Below are positions 63,781 to 64,000 of a stretch of 64,000 nt of DNA, one piece after another (the first letter of the stretch is position 1; the number at the start of each line of letters is the position of its first letter). Under the pieces are notes generated by a model. The model was not told the DNA's origin and searched no databases. It was given only the letters and a program-made list of their open reading frames with translations. Source of the DNA: Paenimyroides viscosum. GTDB taxonomy: Bacteria; Bacteroidota; Bacteroidia; Flavobacteriales; Flavobacteriaceae. Both the position numbers and the translations under genes were made by a program. Where the stretch lies: assembly GCF_003858535.1 (NCBI RefSeq), contig NZ_RQTJ01000016.1:247-64246 (forward strand). The letters run 5' to 3'.

Positions 63781-64000
63781 TTATAATAGGTTTAAACCAT
63801 TTGTTATTAAATGAGCTATTTCTGGTTTATTTGTTTTTACACTTAATAAATGATCTAATGCTTTATTGTAAACAGCAAGATTTTTTTGTTTAGCTAATTC
63901 AACTATTTCTAAAGTTAATAACCAATCTTGCGGGTGGTTTTGCATCAAATCTAATAAAATAACCTCTAAATCTTCGATTGTGTTTTGCTCGCGGTAATTA
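63781..64000 (-). CDS. C-terminal end of a gene cut by the window edge
   Basis: An open frame enters from the right edge on the minus strand and ends at a TAA at 63781-63783. The 72 visible residues (NYREQNTIEDLEVILL...AHLITNGLNLL) are helical and look like real protein. They resemble the C-terminal extension of flavobacterial aromatic amino acid hydroxylases as far as I remember, but this is a weak call. The start lies outside the window. Confidence 0.55.
   Translation of the reverse strand, partial: NYREQNTIEDLEVILLDLMQNHPQDWLLTLEIVELAKQKNLAVYNKALDHLLSVKTNKPEIAHLITNGLNLL

Overview
The window looks like a chromosome segment of a member of the Bacteroidota, most likely family Flavobacteriaceae. 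The base composition is AT-rich. It carries a SusC/SusD outer-membrane pair, a T9SS C-terminal sorting domain, promoter -7 boxes of the TAnnTTTG type, a mevalonate pathway with class II HMG-CoA reductase, several POT-family peptide transporters, and families such as DUF6520 and GYDIA-type GHMP kinases. I cannot name the genus from sequence alone. I saw no rRNA, tRNA or CRISPR array.

Layout. 1-2132 is gene-free and full of degenerate interspersed repeats. 2133-8991 is a susC-susD-S9 peptidase operon, more G+C-rich to the eye than the rest. It faces a minus-strand set (9042-12843): a DUF6520 exported small protein, an unknown anchored protein, a MauE-like redox membrane protein, and a coupled DUF7793/AraC-regulator pair. 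12844-14412 holds a long gene-free stretch with a candidate structured RNA and a truncated IS110 transposase, followed by a possible AbiC-like phage-defence gene. 15390-18660 carries small envelope and accessory genes (DUF5715, FAD oxidoreductase, GH25 lysozyme, DUF417). 18661-19146 is gene-free and contains a 21-bp minisatellite and a REP palindrome.

From 19147 the window is mostly conserved chromosome: an Opp/Dpp-type permease, prc, surE, lpxB, an NlpC/P60 peptidase, comEC and a thioredoxin. A peptide-use cluster follows (28102-37992), with three POT transporters and a DPP IV. The mevalonate/isoprenoid region (38748-47079) holds HMG-CoA reductase, a GYDIA-type GHMP kinase, diphosphomevalonate decarboxylase, mevalonate kinase and a UbiA prenyltransferase, separated by palindromic repeats. 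The rest (47070-64000) has a pseudouridine synthase, M3 and M16 metallopeptidases, YceI, pirin, a Crp-type regulator, two L,D-transpeptidase-type proteins, gpmI, a T9SS-sorted protein, map, a methyltransferase and the 3' end of a gene cut by the window edge.

Functionally, the strongest theme is protein and peptide use: SusCD plus an S9 peptidase, DPP IV, three POT carriers, M3 and M16 peptidases. The second theme is isoprenoid synthesis, where the divergent GHMP kinase could supply the otherwise missing phosphomevalonate kinase step. The best candidate for an undescribed system is the SusCD/S9/DUF6520/MauE locus at 2133-12843. Related repeat blocks flank its core, and one of them forms the end of the MauE reading frame.
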